From Neisseria sp. (GTDB taxonomy: Bacteria > Pseudomonadota > Gammaproteobacteria > Burkholderiales > Neisseriaceae), in the NCBI RefSeq assembly GCF_030527965.1, contig NZ_JAUMZU010000003.1, forward strand, positions 1 to 64,000: 64,000 bases of DNA, written 5' to 3'. This document shows positions 7,607-16,224 of this stretch, in pieces. Positions within the stretch are counted from its first letter, which is position 1, and every line of letters starts with the position of its first letter. The position numbers and the translations under genes were made by a program. The notes under the pieces are model-generated. The model was not told where the DNA came from, made no database searches, and saw nothing but the letters and a program-made list of their open reading frames with translations.

Positions 7607-10015
7607 ATGAGATCTATCAGAAAAATTTCTATTTGCTTGGCTGCTGCCTTCTCCTGTATGCCGTTGACTGCCGCTGCACAAGATGTGAATGCCGAGCGAG
7701 AGCATTGGGCGCTGCACGCCCGCAACGGTCAGGCTGAATTAGCCGAATCAATCGCTGCTTTGCGCAAACTTTATGCACAAAGTAAAGATACGAAAGTGCG
7801 TGCCGATTTGATTGCTTTGTTGGTGCGCCAAGGCAAGCCGGCTGAAGCGTTGGCTGTATGCGGTAGTTGCAAGCCGGTTAATTATACTTCGGATGAGCTG
7901 GAAAATTTGGCTAAAGCAGCGCGGGACAATAAACAATTTGCACAATCCGCCGCGCTTTATGCTCAGCTGCAACAAATCGATTCTGGTAAGAAAATCGGCT
8001 TTCTAGGTGGCGCGCTGGCCTCTTCGGAAGCAGGAAAATATGCCGAAGCGCGAACCCAAATCAACGAATATCGGCAGCGGTTTGGGAATGATGCGGATAT
8101 TACTCAGGCGGAAAACTATTTGAAAGACCGTTCGCAAACTTTATCCGAGCGCCTGTTTATCCTCCAAAAACAACTTGAGCAGAATCCGGATAATAAAGAC
8201 TTGGTTTTGCAGACTTACCGTACGGCCGCACAGTTGCAAGCGTTCCCAGTGCAAGAGTCTCTGACCCAGCGTTACCCGCATCTTTTCACTCAAAAAGACC
8301 TGCTATGGTTGAAACTCAGTCAAGCGGTAGGCCAATTGCGTGCAAACCGTGAATCGGGCGATATGGCTCAGTTGGAAATAACCTATCAAAAATTGACCGA
8401 TGTCGTTAATGAAGCACCCGAAGGCAGCGATTTGAAAATTCACGCCATGCGCGACCGTATGGCGGCGTCTATCGCTTTGGGTAAAGATAAGCAGGCGCTG
8501 GAAGATTACAACCTATTGCGCCGTATGGGCGAGCAACCGCAGTATGTTAAAGAACAATATGCCCAAGCTTTGTCGATGAACGGTAATCCGATTACTGCCC
8601 GCGCCATTTATGAAGAGATTGCGGCTCAGCAGAAAGCGTCAACAGGTGCCATCTCTCCAACATTGACCGGTCGATTGGTTGAATCCGATGCGGATGCCGG
8701 TTATTACACCAAAGCGCAAGAGCGCCTGAAGAATTGGAACCCAAAAAAAAAGGTCTCAGATTTCACACACACCCGAGAAGTAGATAATCCTTATTATAAT
8801 CAACAGTTTTTCTGGAATGTTCGGCTGGAAGCTTGGAACGGCAATTATAAAAAAGCAATGCAGTTGATGGATTCATGGCTGGCCGAACATCCGGGTGATC
8901 CTTGGGCAATGGTTTTGCGAGGAGATTTATCTGCTTGGAACGACCATGAAGACGAGGCGGTTGAATGGTATACGCAGGCTAAAGATTACATTCCTCAGGA
9001 AAGCCGGATTTGGGTTGATACGAAGATAGCGGCCGTTTGGATCAATGACGGTAATTGGTCGGCCGTGAAAAAAATGGCTGCTCAGGCGGATCGAAACAAT
9101 CCGGCATATAAGACATTTTGGGAGCAATATGATAAAGCGCGTGCCGCTCAACTGAGTATCTCGGCGAGCGCGATGAAAGCGACTTCACCTAAAGAGAGTA
9201 CGGAGTGGGGGCAGAATGCGACGCTTTACAGCCCGCGCAGTATGGGCGGGCATCGGGCGTATATTACGGAGCAATCCGCTTATGTGCCTAACAAAGGTAA
9301 TCCCTTGCGTGCAGGAAGAGTTGGGGTTGGTGCTGAAATCAGCTTGCATCCGGTGACTATCAATGCAGAAGCAGGCCATGGTACGCAGCTGAATGATAAG
9401 GCTTATGTCAACATTGGTGCGGACTACCATGTAAACGAAAGGTTGAGTTTGAGTGCCAAAGCGGCGCATAACAGTGCAAATGTGCCGACTAAAGCGTTGC
9501 AGCAAAAAGTTTATGCGGATGAATACAATATCGGTGCCACTTATAGCCATTCTGCGGGCACGCGAGCCGGTATCGGTGCTGGGGTCATGACCTTTGACGA
9601 TGATAATGTGCGGAAGAGTGTGTATGGATGGGTGTCTCAGGCCTTATATCAACATAACCGCTGGAAACTGGATAGTTCCCTGTGGGCCGATTATAGCCAT
9701 AATAAAGACATCCCTGCAGCTTATTATTACAACCCGAGAAACAGTAAAAGCCTGAGCGGCAGCGTGACGCTTTCTTACGCATTGCCGCTGGATCATGGTA
9801 TTCGCCTGAATCAGCAATTGACGGCCGGTTTGGGTCGCTATTGGCAAGCCGGACAGAGCTCGGAAAATACTTGGTTGCTGAAATATGGCCACGATTGGTC
9901 TTTGGGTAAGAAGACCAGTATGGGTTATGAATTCGGCCGGAAACAGTCAATTTATGATGGTGCGCCGGAATTTCAGAATTTCGGCAATGTTAATCTGAAT
10001 GTGAAGTTTAAATAA
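7607..10015 (+). CDS. pgaA: Poly-beta-1,6-GlcNAc outer membrane export porin PgaA
   Basis: Exports partly deacetylated PNAG across the outer membrane. 802 residues from the ATG at 7607: a signal peptide (MRSIRKISICLAAAF to about residue 25), a long periplasmic TPR-type helical region to about residue 510, then a beta-barrel rich in alternating polar and aromatic residues, ending in the NVKFK tail. Barrel strands such as YGWVSQALYQHNRW and LSYALPLDHGIRLNQQL are visible. First gene of pgaABCD. A run of nine A at 8743-8751 lies inside the reading frame and could slip. The ribosome-binding site is weak, so the exact start is uncertain. Confidence 0.92.
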   Translation: MRSIRKISICLAAAFSCMPLTAAAQDVNAEREHWALHARNGQAELAESIAALRKLYAQSKDTKVRADLIALLVRQGKPAEALAVCGSCKPVNYTSDELENLAKAARDNKQFAQSAALYAQLQQIDSGKKIGFLGGALASSEAGKYAEARTQINEYRQRFGNDADITQAENYLKDRSQTLSERLFILQKQLEQNPDNKDLVLQTYRTAAQLQAFPVQESLTQRYPHLFTQKDLLWLKLSQAVGQLRANRESGDMAQLEITYQKLTDVVNEAPEGSDLKIHAMRDRMAASIALGKDKQALEDYNLLRRMGEQPQYVKEQYAQALSMNGNPITARAIYEEIAAQQKASTGAISPTLTGRLVESDADAGYYTKAQERLKNWNPKKKVSDFTHTREVDNPYYNQQFFWNVRLEAWNGNYKKAMQLMDSWLAEHPGDPWAMVLRGDLSAWNDHEDEAVEWYTQAKDYIPQESRIWVDTKIAAVWINDGNWSAVKKMAAQADRNNPAYKTFWEQYDKARAAQLSISASAMKATSPKESTEWGQNATLYSPRSMGGHRAYITEQSAYVPNKGNPLRAGRVGVGAEISLHPVTINAEAGHGTQLNDKAYVNIGADYHVNERLSLSAKAAHNSANVPTKALQQKVYADEYNIGATYSHSAGTRAGIGAGVMTFDDDNVRKSVYGWVSQALYQHNRWKLDSSLWADYSHNKDIPAAYYYNPRNSKSLSGSVTLSYALPLDHGIRLNQQLTAGLGRYWQAGQSSENTWLLKYGHDWSLGKKTSMGYEFGRKQSIYDGAPEFQNFGNVNLNVKFK

Positions 10016-10031
10016 ACTGGTCAGTTTATTA

Positions 10032-10058
10032 TTCAGACAGGCATTGTGCCTGCCTGAA
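10032..10058 (+). repeat. Tail-to-tail uptake-sequence pair between pgaA and pgaB
   Basis: TTCAGACAGGCA then TGCCTGCCTGAA, a one-base variant. The hairpin sits inside the operon and could attenuate the downstream genes. Confidence 0.6.
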
Positions 10059-10107
10059 AGCCTTGGTTGTAAACCATCATCTTGATTATCTGATTGAATA
10101 GATTTTT

Positions 10108-12024
10108 ATGAAATACGTACGTTTTTTATCTTCTTTAATTTTCATGCTTGGCGTGAGTGTTGCTGCTGCCTCCGAGAATAGCCAATATGGGGTTATGTGT
10201 TATCACAATATCGTTGATGAAAGCGTGCCACCGGATACCTCTGTTTCGGCATACGGAGGAATGGATAAGGAATTCAGGCGCCAATATTTTCCCCAGACGA
10301 TGACGGCGCAGAAATTGGTCAGCCATCTTAACTGGTTGAAAAGCAATGGTTACACGCCAGTAAGTTGGCAGCAAGTGAAAGATGCACGTGCGGGCAAAAG
10401 CCGATTGCCGGCAAAACCGGTCTTGCTGACTTTTGATGACGGATACATCAGTTTTTACACAACCATTTATCCTATTTTAAAAGCTTATAATTATCCTGCG
10501 GTATTTGCTTTGGTAACCAGCTGGTTGGATGTTCCCGAGAATGGTTACGTTGCCTATGGTAAGCAGAAGTTACCGCGTAAGGCTTTTATTACTTGGGATC
10601 AGGTTCGGGAAATGCAGAAAAGCGGCCTGATAGAAATGGCTTCCCACTCACACGACTTGCATCACAGTATCATTGGCAACCCTTTTGGCTCTGAGTTTGC
10701 AGCAGCTTTGCCGGGCAAGTATGAAAACGGACATTACGAAACACCTGCGGAGTACCGTCAACGTATTGCCACAGATTTGAGGCGGTCTGCCGACATTATT
10801 CAGAAAAACACAGGAAAACGACCTACGGCATTGGTATGGCCATATGGACAGTTTAACCAAGAGGCAACCGAAATCGCACGGCAGGAAGGCTTTGACAGCG
10901 ATTTTACATTGTATGATTTAAAGTTGAATCAGCCTGAAACTCAGCATGTCGGCCGGTTCTTATTGGAGCAGGAAACCGATTTCGGGGTTATTAAATCTTA
11001 TTTGTCGGGAGATGGCTTGGAAGAGCCTCAGATAAAGCGGGCGGTTTACGTTAATCTGGATGATCTTTATAGCCCGGATGTCATGCAATTTAACCGTAAT
11101 TTCGATAAACTGGTTAGTCGAATGGCTAAGCTGGGCGCGAATATCGTATATTTGCAGGCATCTTCAGACGAAAACGGTGACGGGTTGGTGGATTCGGCGT
11201 ATTTTCCAAACCGTCATCTGAAAGTGAAGGCAGATTTGTTCAGCCGCGTTGCATGGCAGCTGATGACCCGTTCCGGAGTGAAAGTGTATGCCTGGATGCC
11301 CATGACGGCGGTTGATTTGGGCAGCGGCTATGATTATGTTTCATTGGGTAAAGGTCTGCGTCGCTTATCTGTTGCCAATGAAAAGAACCGCCGTGCCGTT
11401 GCTGAAATTTATGAGGATTTGGCATTTAGCAGCCGTTTTAATGGCATTCTTTTTCAAGACGATACTGTTTTTGCCAATTTTCAGAATACCTTGCCCGAGG
11501 GCGTGGAAAATAATGTTGAATACTGGCAGCAGGCGCAAAAAAATAGCGACGATTTAATCGCATATACTGATCAACTTAAAGCCGCGGTTATTAAGTACAG
11601 TTTTAATGGTGCCAACGAATTGAAAATTGTTCGAGGTTTATATGCAGGAGCAGCCCTGAGCGATAAATCGCAAGCGTGGTTTGCAGACAGCCTGTCTAAA
11701 TTTGTAAATCACTATGATTACACTGCTTTGACTTTAACGCCTTATGCGCAAAATGACTTGCAATATAATGCTAAAAATACAGCCAAGTGGATAAACGATG
11801 TGGTGAGAAAAGTGAAGAAAACAGAGCTTCCTTTGACCAAAACCATTTTTGCACTTCCGGCTAAAAACGGATACACAGGACAGCCGACTCCTCCTGCAGA
11901 GCTGGCTGGTTGGATAAGCAATTTGAAAAAAGAAGGGGTAAAAAATATAGCCTATTACCCTGATGACTTTCTGCAGAATGAGCCAACGCTGAATCTTATA
12001 AAACCGGTATTTTCCGTTAAATAA
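10108..12024 (+). CDS. pgaB: PNAG N-deacetylase and glycosidase PgaB
   Basis: Partly deacetylates PNAG in the periplasm so that PgaA can export it, and cleaves the deacetylated polymer. 638 residues. The N-terminal NodB-type domain has LLTFDDGY with Asp110-Asp111 and metal-binding ASHSHDLHH around residues 178-186. The C-terminal glycosidase-like domain starts near residue 310 with YVNLDDLY, then AWMPM and ILFQDD. Unlike the E. coli lipoprotein, no lipobox cysteine is present: the N-terminus looks like a type I signal peptide ending VAAA before SEN, so the protein is probably soluble. Second gene of the operon. Confidence 0.94.
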   Translation: MKYVRFLSSLIFMLGVSVAAASENSQYGVMCYHNIVDESVPPDTSVSAYGGMDKEFRRQYFPQTMTAQKLVSHLNWLKSNGYTPVSWQQVKDARAGKSRLPAKPVLLTFDDGYISFYTTIYPILKAYNYPAVFALVTSWLDVPENGYVAYGKQKLPRKAFITWDQVREMQKSGLIEMASHSHDLHHSIIGNPFGSEFAAALPGKYENGHYETPAEYRQRIATDLRRSADIIQKNTGKRPTALVWPYGQFNQEATEIARQEGFDSDFTLYDLKLNQPETQHVGRFLLEQETDFGVIKSYLSGDGLEEPQIKRAVYVNLDDLYSPDVMQFNRNFDKLVSRMAKLGANIVYLQASSDENGDGLVDSAYFPNRHLKVKADLFSRVAWQLMTRSGVKVYAWMPMTAVDLGSGYDYVSLGKGLRRLSVANEKNRRAVAEIYEDLAFSSRFNGILFQDDTVFANFQNTLPEGVENNVEYWQQAQKNSDDLIAYTDQLKAAVIKYSFNGANELKIVRGLYAGAALSDKSQAWFADSLSKFVNHYDYTALTLTPYAQNDLQYNAKNTAKWINDVVRKVKKTELPLTKTIFALPAKNGYTGQPTPPAELAGWISNLKKEGVKNIAYYPDDFLQNEPTLNLIKPVFSVK

Positions 12025-12046
12025 ATTTATCTGCCTCAATAAAGAC

Positions 12047-12082
12047 TTTTCAGACAGGCGTTGCATGAAGCCTGTCTGAAAA
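12047..12082 (+). repeat. Tail-to-tail uptake-sequence hairpin between pgaB and pgaC
   Basis: TTTTCAGACAGGC and GCCTGTCTGAAAA separated by ten bases, inside the operon. It could act as a partial terminator or an mRNA 3'-end stabiliser. Confidence 0.6.
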
Positions 12083-12130
12083 AAGGCGCACAATGAGCAC
12101 AAATGCCAAAATATTAAGAGCGAACAACCA

Positions 12131-13354
12131 ATGAAATGGTATGACTATATAGCCGTTTTTGTCATGATGTATCCCGGTGTAATGGCCGTGTACTGGACGA
12201 TATCCGGCATCATCTATTACATATTCTGGGAGCGCGGAATGCCTGATCCTGATTTTTCTGATCAGGAGGAAATCCCTATGGTTAGCGTATTGATACCGTG
12301 CTACAACGAAGCTGACAATCTCAACAGTTCCATACCGCACCTGTTGAACCTCACTTATCCCAATTATGAGCTGGTGTTTATTAACGATGGCAGTAAAGAC
12401 GATACTTTGAAAATTATCCGTAGTTGGGAAAAAATCTCGGATAAAGTGGTTGGAATCGATCAAGAAAACGGCGGTAAAGCTTCTGCGATGAATAATGGCA
12501 TGCGCCATGCAAGGGGAAAATACATTGTCGGTATCGATGGCGATGCCGTGCTGGATTATGGTGCCATCGAATACATGATTCAAAGTTTGGAAGATGATCC
12601 GAGCTTAGGTGCGGTAACGGGTAATCCGCGTGTACGCAACCGCAGCACCGTTTTGGGTAAATTGCAAGTTGCCGAGTTCAGCTCTATTATCGGTTTGATT
12701 AAACGTTCGCAAAGTATTCTGGGCACGCTTTTTACCGTTTCGGGTGTCATTATGTGTATTCGCAAAGATGTGATTGAACACATCGGCGGTTGGAGTGACA
12801 ACATGATTACTGATGACATTGACGTTAGCTGGAAAACACAAGTGGCCGGCTACAATATCGCGTATGAACCGCGTGCACTTTGCTGGGTATTAATGCCAGA
12901 AACTGTGCGGGGACTTTATAAACAGCGTCTGCGCTGGGCGCAAGGCGGTGCAGAAGTCATTTTGAAATATTGCCGTGAAATTTGGTGTCTGAAAAATTTC
13001 CGCCTCTGGCCTTTGTATTGCGAATATTTTATTACCTTATTTTGGGCTTATGCCATGTTTGCCTTCATGATCTACGGTTTTATCCAAGTTCTAATGGGGC
13101 AGGCCAATTTCACATTGATAGAGGTAAGCGGTTTGATTACCTTTTTAATGTTTATGTTGCAATTCTCTATCAGTATGTTTATTGACAGTCGCTATGAAGG
13201 CAATCTCTTCCGTTATTTCATTAGCTGCATCTGGTATCCTTACGTTTTTTGGTTGATTAACAGCCTCACTTTAGTGCATGGCTTTCCAAAAGCCATTTTG
13301 CGCGATAAAAAACGCAAAGCAACCTGGGTCAGCCCTGACAGGGGAGTACAGTAG
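12131..13354 (+). CDS. pgaC: Poly-beta-1,6-GlcNAc synthase PgaC (GT2 family)
   Basis: Inner-membrane processive glycosyltransferase that polymerises UDP-GlcNAc into PNAG and moves it across the membrane with PgaD. 407 residues: an N-terminal membrane segment, then a GT-A domain with SVLIPCYNEADN, INDGSKDDT, GIDGDAVLD and the acceptor-site TDDIDVSW, then QRLRWAQGG, the QxxRW motif of processive synthases. Two or three C-terminal membrane segments follow near residues 295-390. The start MKWYDYIAVF lies shortly after the second hairpin. It is three bases before pgaD. Confidence 0.96.
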   Translation: MKWYDYIAVFVMMYPGVMAVYWTISGIIYYIFWERGMPDPDFSDQEEIPMVSVLIPCYNEADNLNSSIPHLLNLTYPNYELVFINDGSKDDTLKIIRSWEKISDKVVGIDQENGGKASAMNNGMRHARGKYIVGIDGDAVLDYGAIEYMIQSLEDDPSLGAVTGNPRVRNRSTVLGKLQVAEFSSIIGLIKRSQSILGTLFTVSGVIMCIRKDVIEHIGGWSDNMITDDIDVSWKTQVAGYNIAYEPRALCWVLMPETVRGLYKQRLRWAQGGAEVILKYCREIWCLKNFRLWPLYCEYFITLFWAYAMFAFMIYGFIQVLMGQANFTLIEVSGLITFLMFMLQFSISMFIDSRYEGNLFRYFISCIWYPYVFWLINSLTLVHGFPKAILRDKKRKATWVSPDRGVQ

Positions 13355-13356
13355 AA

Positions 13357-13761
13357 ATGGGAAAAAACACCATGCCTCAAGAATACCGAAAAAATTTACG
13401 CGACCAAATGGTCATTAATAAAGCGCGCAGCGCAACACGGGCTATCAGTGTGAAAAGCTGGTTGATTTTCGCTCTGACATGGACATTATGGCTCGCTGCT
13501 GTATATTTCGTATTTAGTGACCATGAGGCCTTGATTTTTAAACCAATTATCGGCGCATGGACATCAATGGATCTGATAAAAGCCGTTGCGATTGTCACGC
13601 TTACTCAGCTTAATATTTTGTTTTGTTGGTCTATTCTTACCACATCCCGCATCAGTGCTTTGCGCAATAAACGGCGAACCGTAGCGAGAATCAAAAGTGC
13701 GGTTGAGACAACCCGTGAAAAAGTCAGGATTCAAGCGGAAAGTGAGAATCTAAAAAAATAA
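13357..13761 (+). CDS. pgaD: PNAG biosynthesis protein PgaD
   Basis: Small inner-membrane partner of PgaC; in E. coli both together bind cyclic-di-GMP, which switches PNAG synthesis on. 134 residues with two membrane segments (about 32-50, SWLIFALTWTLWLAAVYFV, and about 70-93), a basic cytoplasmic N-terminus and a charged C-terminal helix. The PgaD family is divergent, so position as fourth gene, topology and size carry the call. It ends at the start of a 50-base palindrome. Confidence 0.85.
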   Translation: MGKNTMPQEYRKNLRDQMVINKARSATRAISVKSWLIFALTWTLWLAAVYFVFSDHEALIFKPIIGAWTSMDLIKAVAIVTLTQLNILFCWSILTTSRISALRNKRRTVARIKSAVETTREKVRIQAESENLKK

Positions 13762-13810
13762 TAATAGAAAATGCCTGTCTGAAACTTTTCAGACAGGCAT
13801 TTTCTATTAT
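13761..13810. terminator. Bidirectional 50-base uptake-sequence palindrome
   Basis: 24-base arms beginning ATAATAGAAAATGCC with a two-base centre, between the convergent pgaD and dsbB. T-rich and A-rich flanks allow termination both ways. Symmetry runs well past the uptake word. Confidence 0.85.
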
Positions 13811-13820
13811 TAAACTAAGC

Positions 13821-14303
13821 CTACCGTTTATATCTTATGGCAGCCCAAACCCAGATTAATACAAATCCGAAAAACATCAAGCTCCATACAGGTAATGGTA
13901 TTCCCATTACATACTCACGTACACCGCAATCTCCGAAGCCTCTAATAACCGGTTCCCATAAATCAAATAACGGCCAATCATGCAAACGGAAAGTCCATGG
14001 CGCTCCACAGGAAGGTCGTTCTGTTTCGGGCAGGCTTTGCAACCAGATTTGGTAAATCGCCACGCCTAAGCCCCATAATGCAGGAATGCTTATCAAACCG
14101 GCGGCCGTAATGCGCCATCCTTTTCGTTTGGTAGGAAGGAGTAATGTCAGCGCAGCAACCAGAGTAACCGAAATCACCGCTACCCGTTGCAAAATACACA
14201 GCGGGCAAGGGTTTAGGCCCATAACATACTGTGCAAAGAATGAGCTTCCGGTGCAAAATAAACCTGCAACGAATACCACCAATAAAATCTTGCGATAAGA
14301 CAT
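13821..14303 (-). CDS. dsbB: Disulfide bond formation protein DsbB
   Basis: Inner-membrane quinone reductase that reoxidises DsbA. 160 residues, four membrane segments. The first redox pair CPLC lies after the first segment near residue 33. The second periplasmic loop carries Cys in RPSCGAPWTF and in FGDCGVREYVMG, as in the family. The ATG at 14303 has GGAAA upstream; a TTG at 14312 is in frame but less likely. It is convergent with the pga operon and shares its terminator. Confidence 0.95.
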   Translation of the reverse strand: MSYRKILLVVFVAGLFCTGSSFFAQYVMGLNPCPLCILQRVAVISVTLVAALTLLLPTKRKGWRITAAGLISIPALWGLGVAIYQIWLQSLPETERPSCGAPWTFRLHDWPLFDLWEPVIRGFGDCGVREYVMGIPLPVWSLMFFGFVLIWVWAAIRYKR

Positions 14304-14716
14304 GCTTTCCAACTTTCCAAAATTGTTTCAGGCAGGCATTTTACCATTCACTCAGCAAGGGCAGATACCTCTTAACCTATAATTTTCAGTAACAAAGCAT
14401 TTCAATCAACTTGCTTACAAGATAGGGTGGGTACTGAAAACCACAAAAAATCAAAAATGTTGTAAACATGCAAATCTGTTTTTTGTTTTTTATAACTAAT
14501 TGAAAAAATAGAATAAAATAAATTTTTGTGTAATAAAACCCACAAAAATTAAGCACTGTTCAGGTGGAAAAAATCGATAAAGTTTGTTTTTTCCAAACGA
14601 AGCATTTATATTAGCAGGCATGGAATCGCCGTTAATGGCGGTGAATTCACAGCTTGGGTGGTTTATTAAATACCATTTAAGTTTGTTTTTCTTAACGATA
14701 GAAAAGGAATACAGCA
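14304..14716. other. Intergenic region upstream of the porin gene
   Basis: 413 AT-rich bases between divergent dsbB and the porin. It contains a degenerate single uptake word near 14327-14338 (TTCAGGCAGGCA) and A/T tracts around 14480-14530 that may hold the porin promoter. No convincing -35/-10 pair could be assigned. Confidence 0.4.
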
Positions 14717-15877
14717 ATGAAAAAAACTCTGATTGCTCTGTCTCTGATTGCTTTGTCTGGTGCTGCTTCTGCTGAAGTGATTCTGTACGGTCAAATCAAA
14801 GCCGGTGTAGAAGTTGCTCAAACAAAAGAACGCACTAACGGTGTTACAACAAAAGATCACACTAAAACTCAAATTGCTGACTTTGGTTCGCGCATTGGTT
14901 TTAAAGGTACTGAACACTTGGGTTCTGGTTTAAATGCAATTTGGCAAGTTGAGCAAAAAACCCCTGTTTCTGGTGGTGGTGAGTGGGGCACTCGCGATTC
15001 ATTTATCGGTTTGGAAGGCGAAAGCTGGGGTAAAATCCGTGCCGGTAAATTGAGCACTCAATTGAATGACATGGATGCGATTGATCCTTGGGAATACAGC
15101 AATAGTGCTTTGGGTTTGGGCATGTTTACACGTACTGGTGAGCGTGTGGTTTCTGTTCGATACGATTCACCTGTATGGGCTGGTTTCTCTTTTAATGCTC
15201 AATATACACCCCGCGACAATCAAACTAAAGGACGTGGTTCAGCAGATGCTACAGGGCGTGCGTCAGATTCTGCAAATGCTAATGTTGGTGCTTTGAATGA
15301 TACAGGTGCTTACTATGCGGGTGTGAACTATGAGAATTCAGGCTTCTTTGCTCAATATGGCGGTGCTTATAAGCGATCTGCATATGTAACTTCTAATAAC
15401 CGAAGCAAATCTGGTCAAGCTCATCAGGTACAAGCAGGTTACGATGCAAACAATATCTTTGCAGCAGTAGGTTATCAATACACTAATGGGTGGGATAGTT
15501 TAAATAGCTATAGAGCAGCTTTGGCAGGTGAGAGTGATGCTTATAGTGATAGCACAGGTGATTACACTGCCACAGGAGCAGGCCGTGCAACAGATACTTC
15601 TCCTGGCCTGAAAACCCATGAAGTTGCAGCAACCGCCGCTTATACATTTGGTAACGTAACACCTCGTTTAAGTTATGCTCATGGCTTTAAAGGTAAAGGT
15701 GCTGGCTTAACTGCTGATCAGCGTCGTTCAACTCAGTATGACCAAGTTGTTGTAGGTGCTGACTATGACTTCTCTAAACGTACTACTGCTATGGTTTCTG
15801 CCGGTTGGCTGAAAGCTGGTAAACATGACAAAACCGAAACAACTGGTGGTTTAGTTGGTCTGCGTCATAAATTCTAA
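14717..15877 (+). CDS. Neisserial trimeric porin, PorB-like
   Basis: Outer-membrane general diffusion porin of the Gram-negative porin family. 386 residues: a 19-residue signal peptide ending SGAASA, then EVILYGQIKAGVE, the typical first strand of Neisseria and betaproteobacterial porins. A sixteen-strand barrel is expected, with constriction-loop-like ISGSL-equivalent region replaced by LSTQLNDMDAIDPWEYS. The barrel ends GLRHKF with terminal Phe, the BamA recognition signal. A strong ribosome-binding site AAAGGAA precedes the ATG. Codon use is strongly biased, as in a highly expressed gene. An intrinsic terminator follows at 15902. Confidence 0.95.
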   Translation: MKKTLIALSLIALSGAASAEVILYGQIKAGVEVAQTKERTNGVTTKDHTKTQIADFGSRIGFKGTEHLGSGLNAIWQVEQKTPVSGGGEWGTRDSFIGLEGESWGKIRAGKLSTQLNDMDAIDPWEYSNSALGLGMFTRTGERVVSVRYDSPVWAGFSFNAQYTPRDNQTKGRGSADATGRASDSANANVGALNDTGAYYAGVNYENSGFFAQYGGAYKRSAYVTSNNRSKSGQAHQVQAGYDANNIFAAVGYQYTNGWDSLNSYRAALAGESDAYSDSTGDYTATGAGRATDTSPGLKTHEVAATAAYTFGNVTPRLSYAHGFKGKGAGLTADQRRSTQYDQVVVGADYDFSKRTTAMVSAGWLKAGKHDKTETTGGLVGLRHKF

Positions 15878-15901
15878 TCTAAATTAAGGATTAGCTGAAA
15901 G

Positions 15902-15930
15902 AGAGCCTGTTTATAACAGGCTCTTTTCTT
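15902..15930 (+). terminator. Intrinsic terminator of the porin gene
   Basis: AGAGCCTGTT, three-base loop, AACAGGCTCT, then TTTCTT. It carries no uptake word, unlike most terminators here. Confidence 0.9.
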
Positions 15931-16224
15931 ATTGTATTTTTGACTTTGAGTTATCCCAGCTAGTTAGAAATGAGAGTCATTAATCCGTTTATTTTGTAAG
16001 TTTTATTGAATAAATAGACTTATTTTTAATGAGGGCAGGAGGAAGTAAATTTATATATTTAATAAATTGATTTCATAGTTTTAATAGCTAAAATTTTAGA
16101 GTATAGTGAGTTCCGTAATAAAGCGGAATGGTTAGTCATTCAAATCATCTTTGTGTTTTGATGCTTGGATACTGCACCATAAGCGAACAAACCCTATAGC
16201 AACTCTGAAAAAGGAACATATACT
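15931..16224. other. Intergenic region upstream of katA
   Basis: AT-rich. It holds a 12-base palindrome CTAAAATTTTAG at 16088-16099, a possible -10 TATAGT at 16102-16107, and a small hairpin TTCCG/CGGAA at 16111-16128. An OxyR site would be expected for a catalase, but I could not identify one with confidence. Confidence 0.35.

Noticed and set aside
15931..16224. OxyR operator upstream of katA
   Set aside because: ATAG and CTAT words occur but not at the spacing needed, so no site is claimed.
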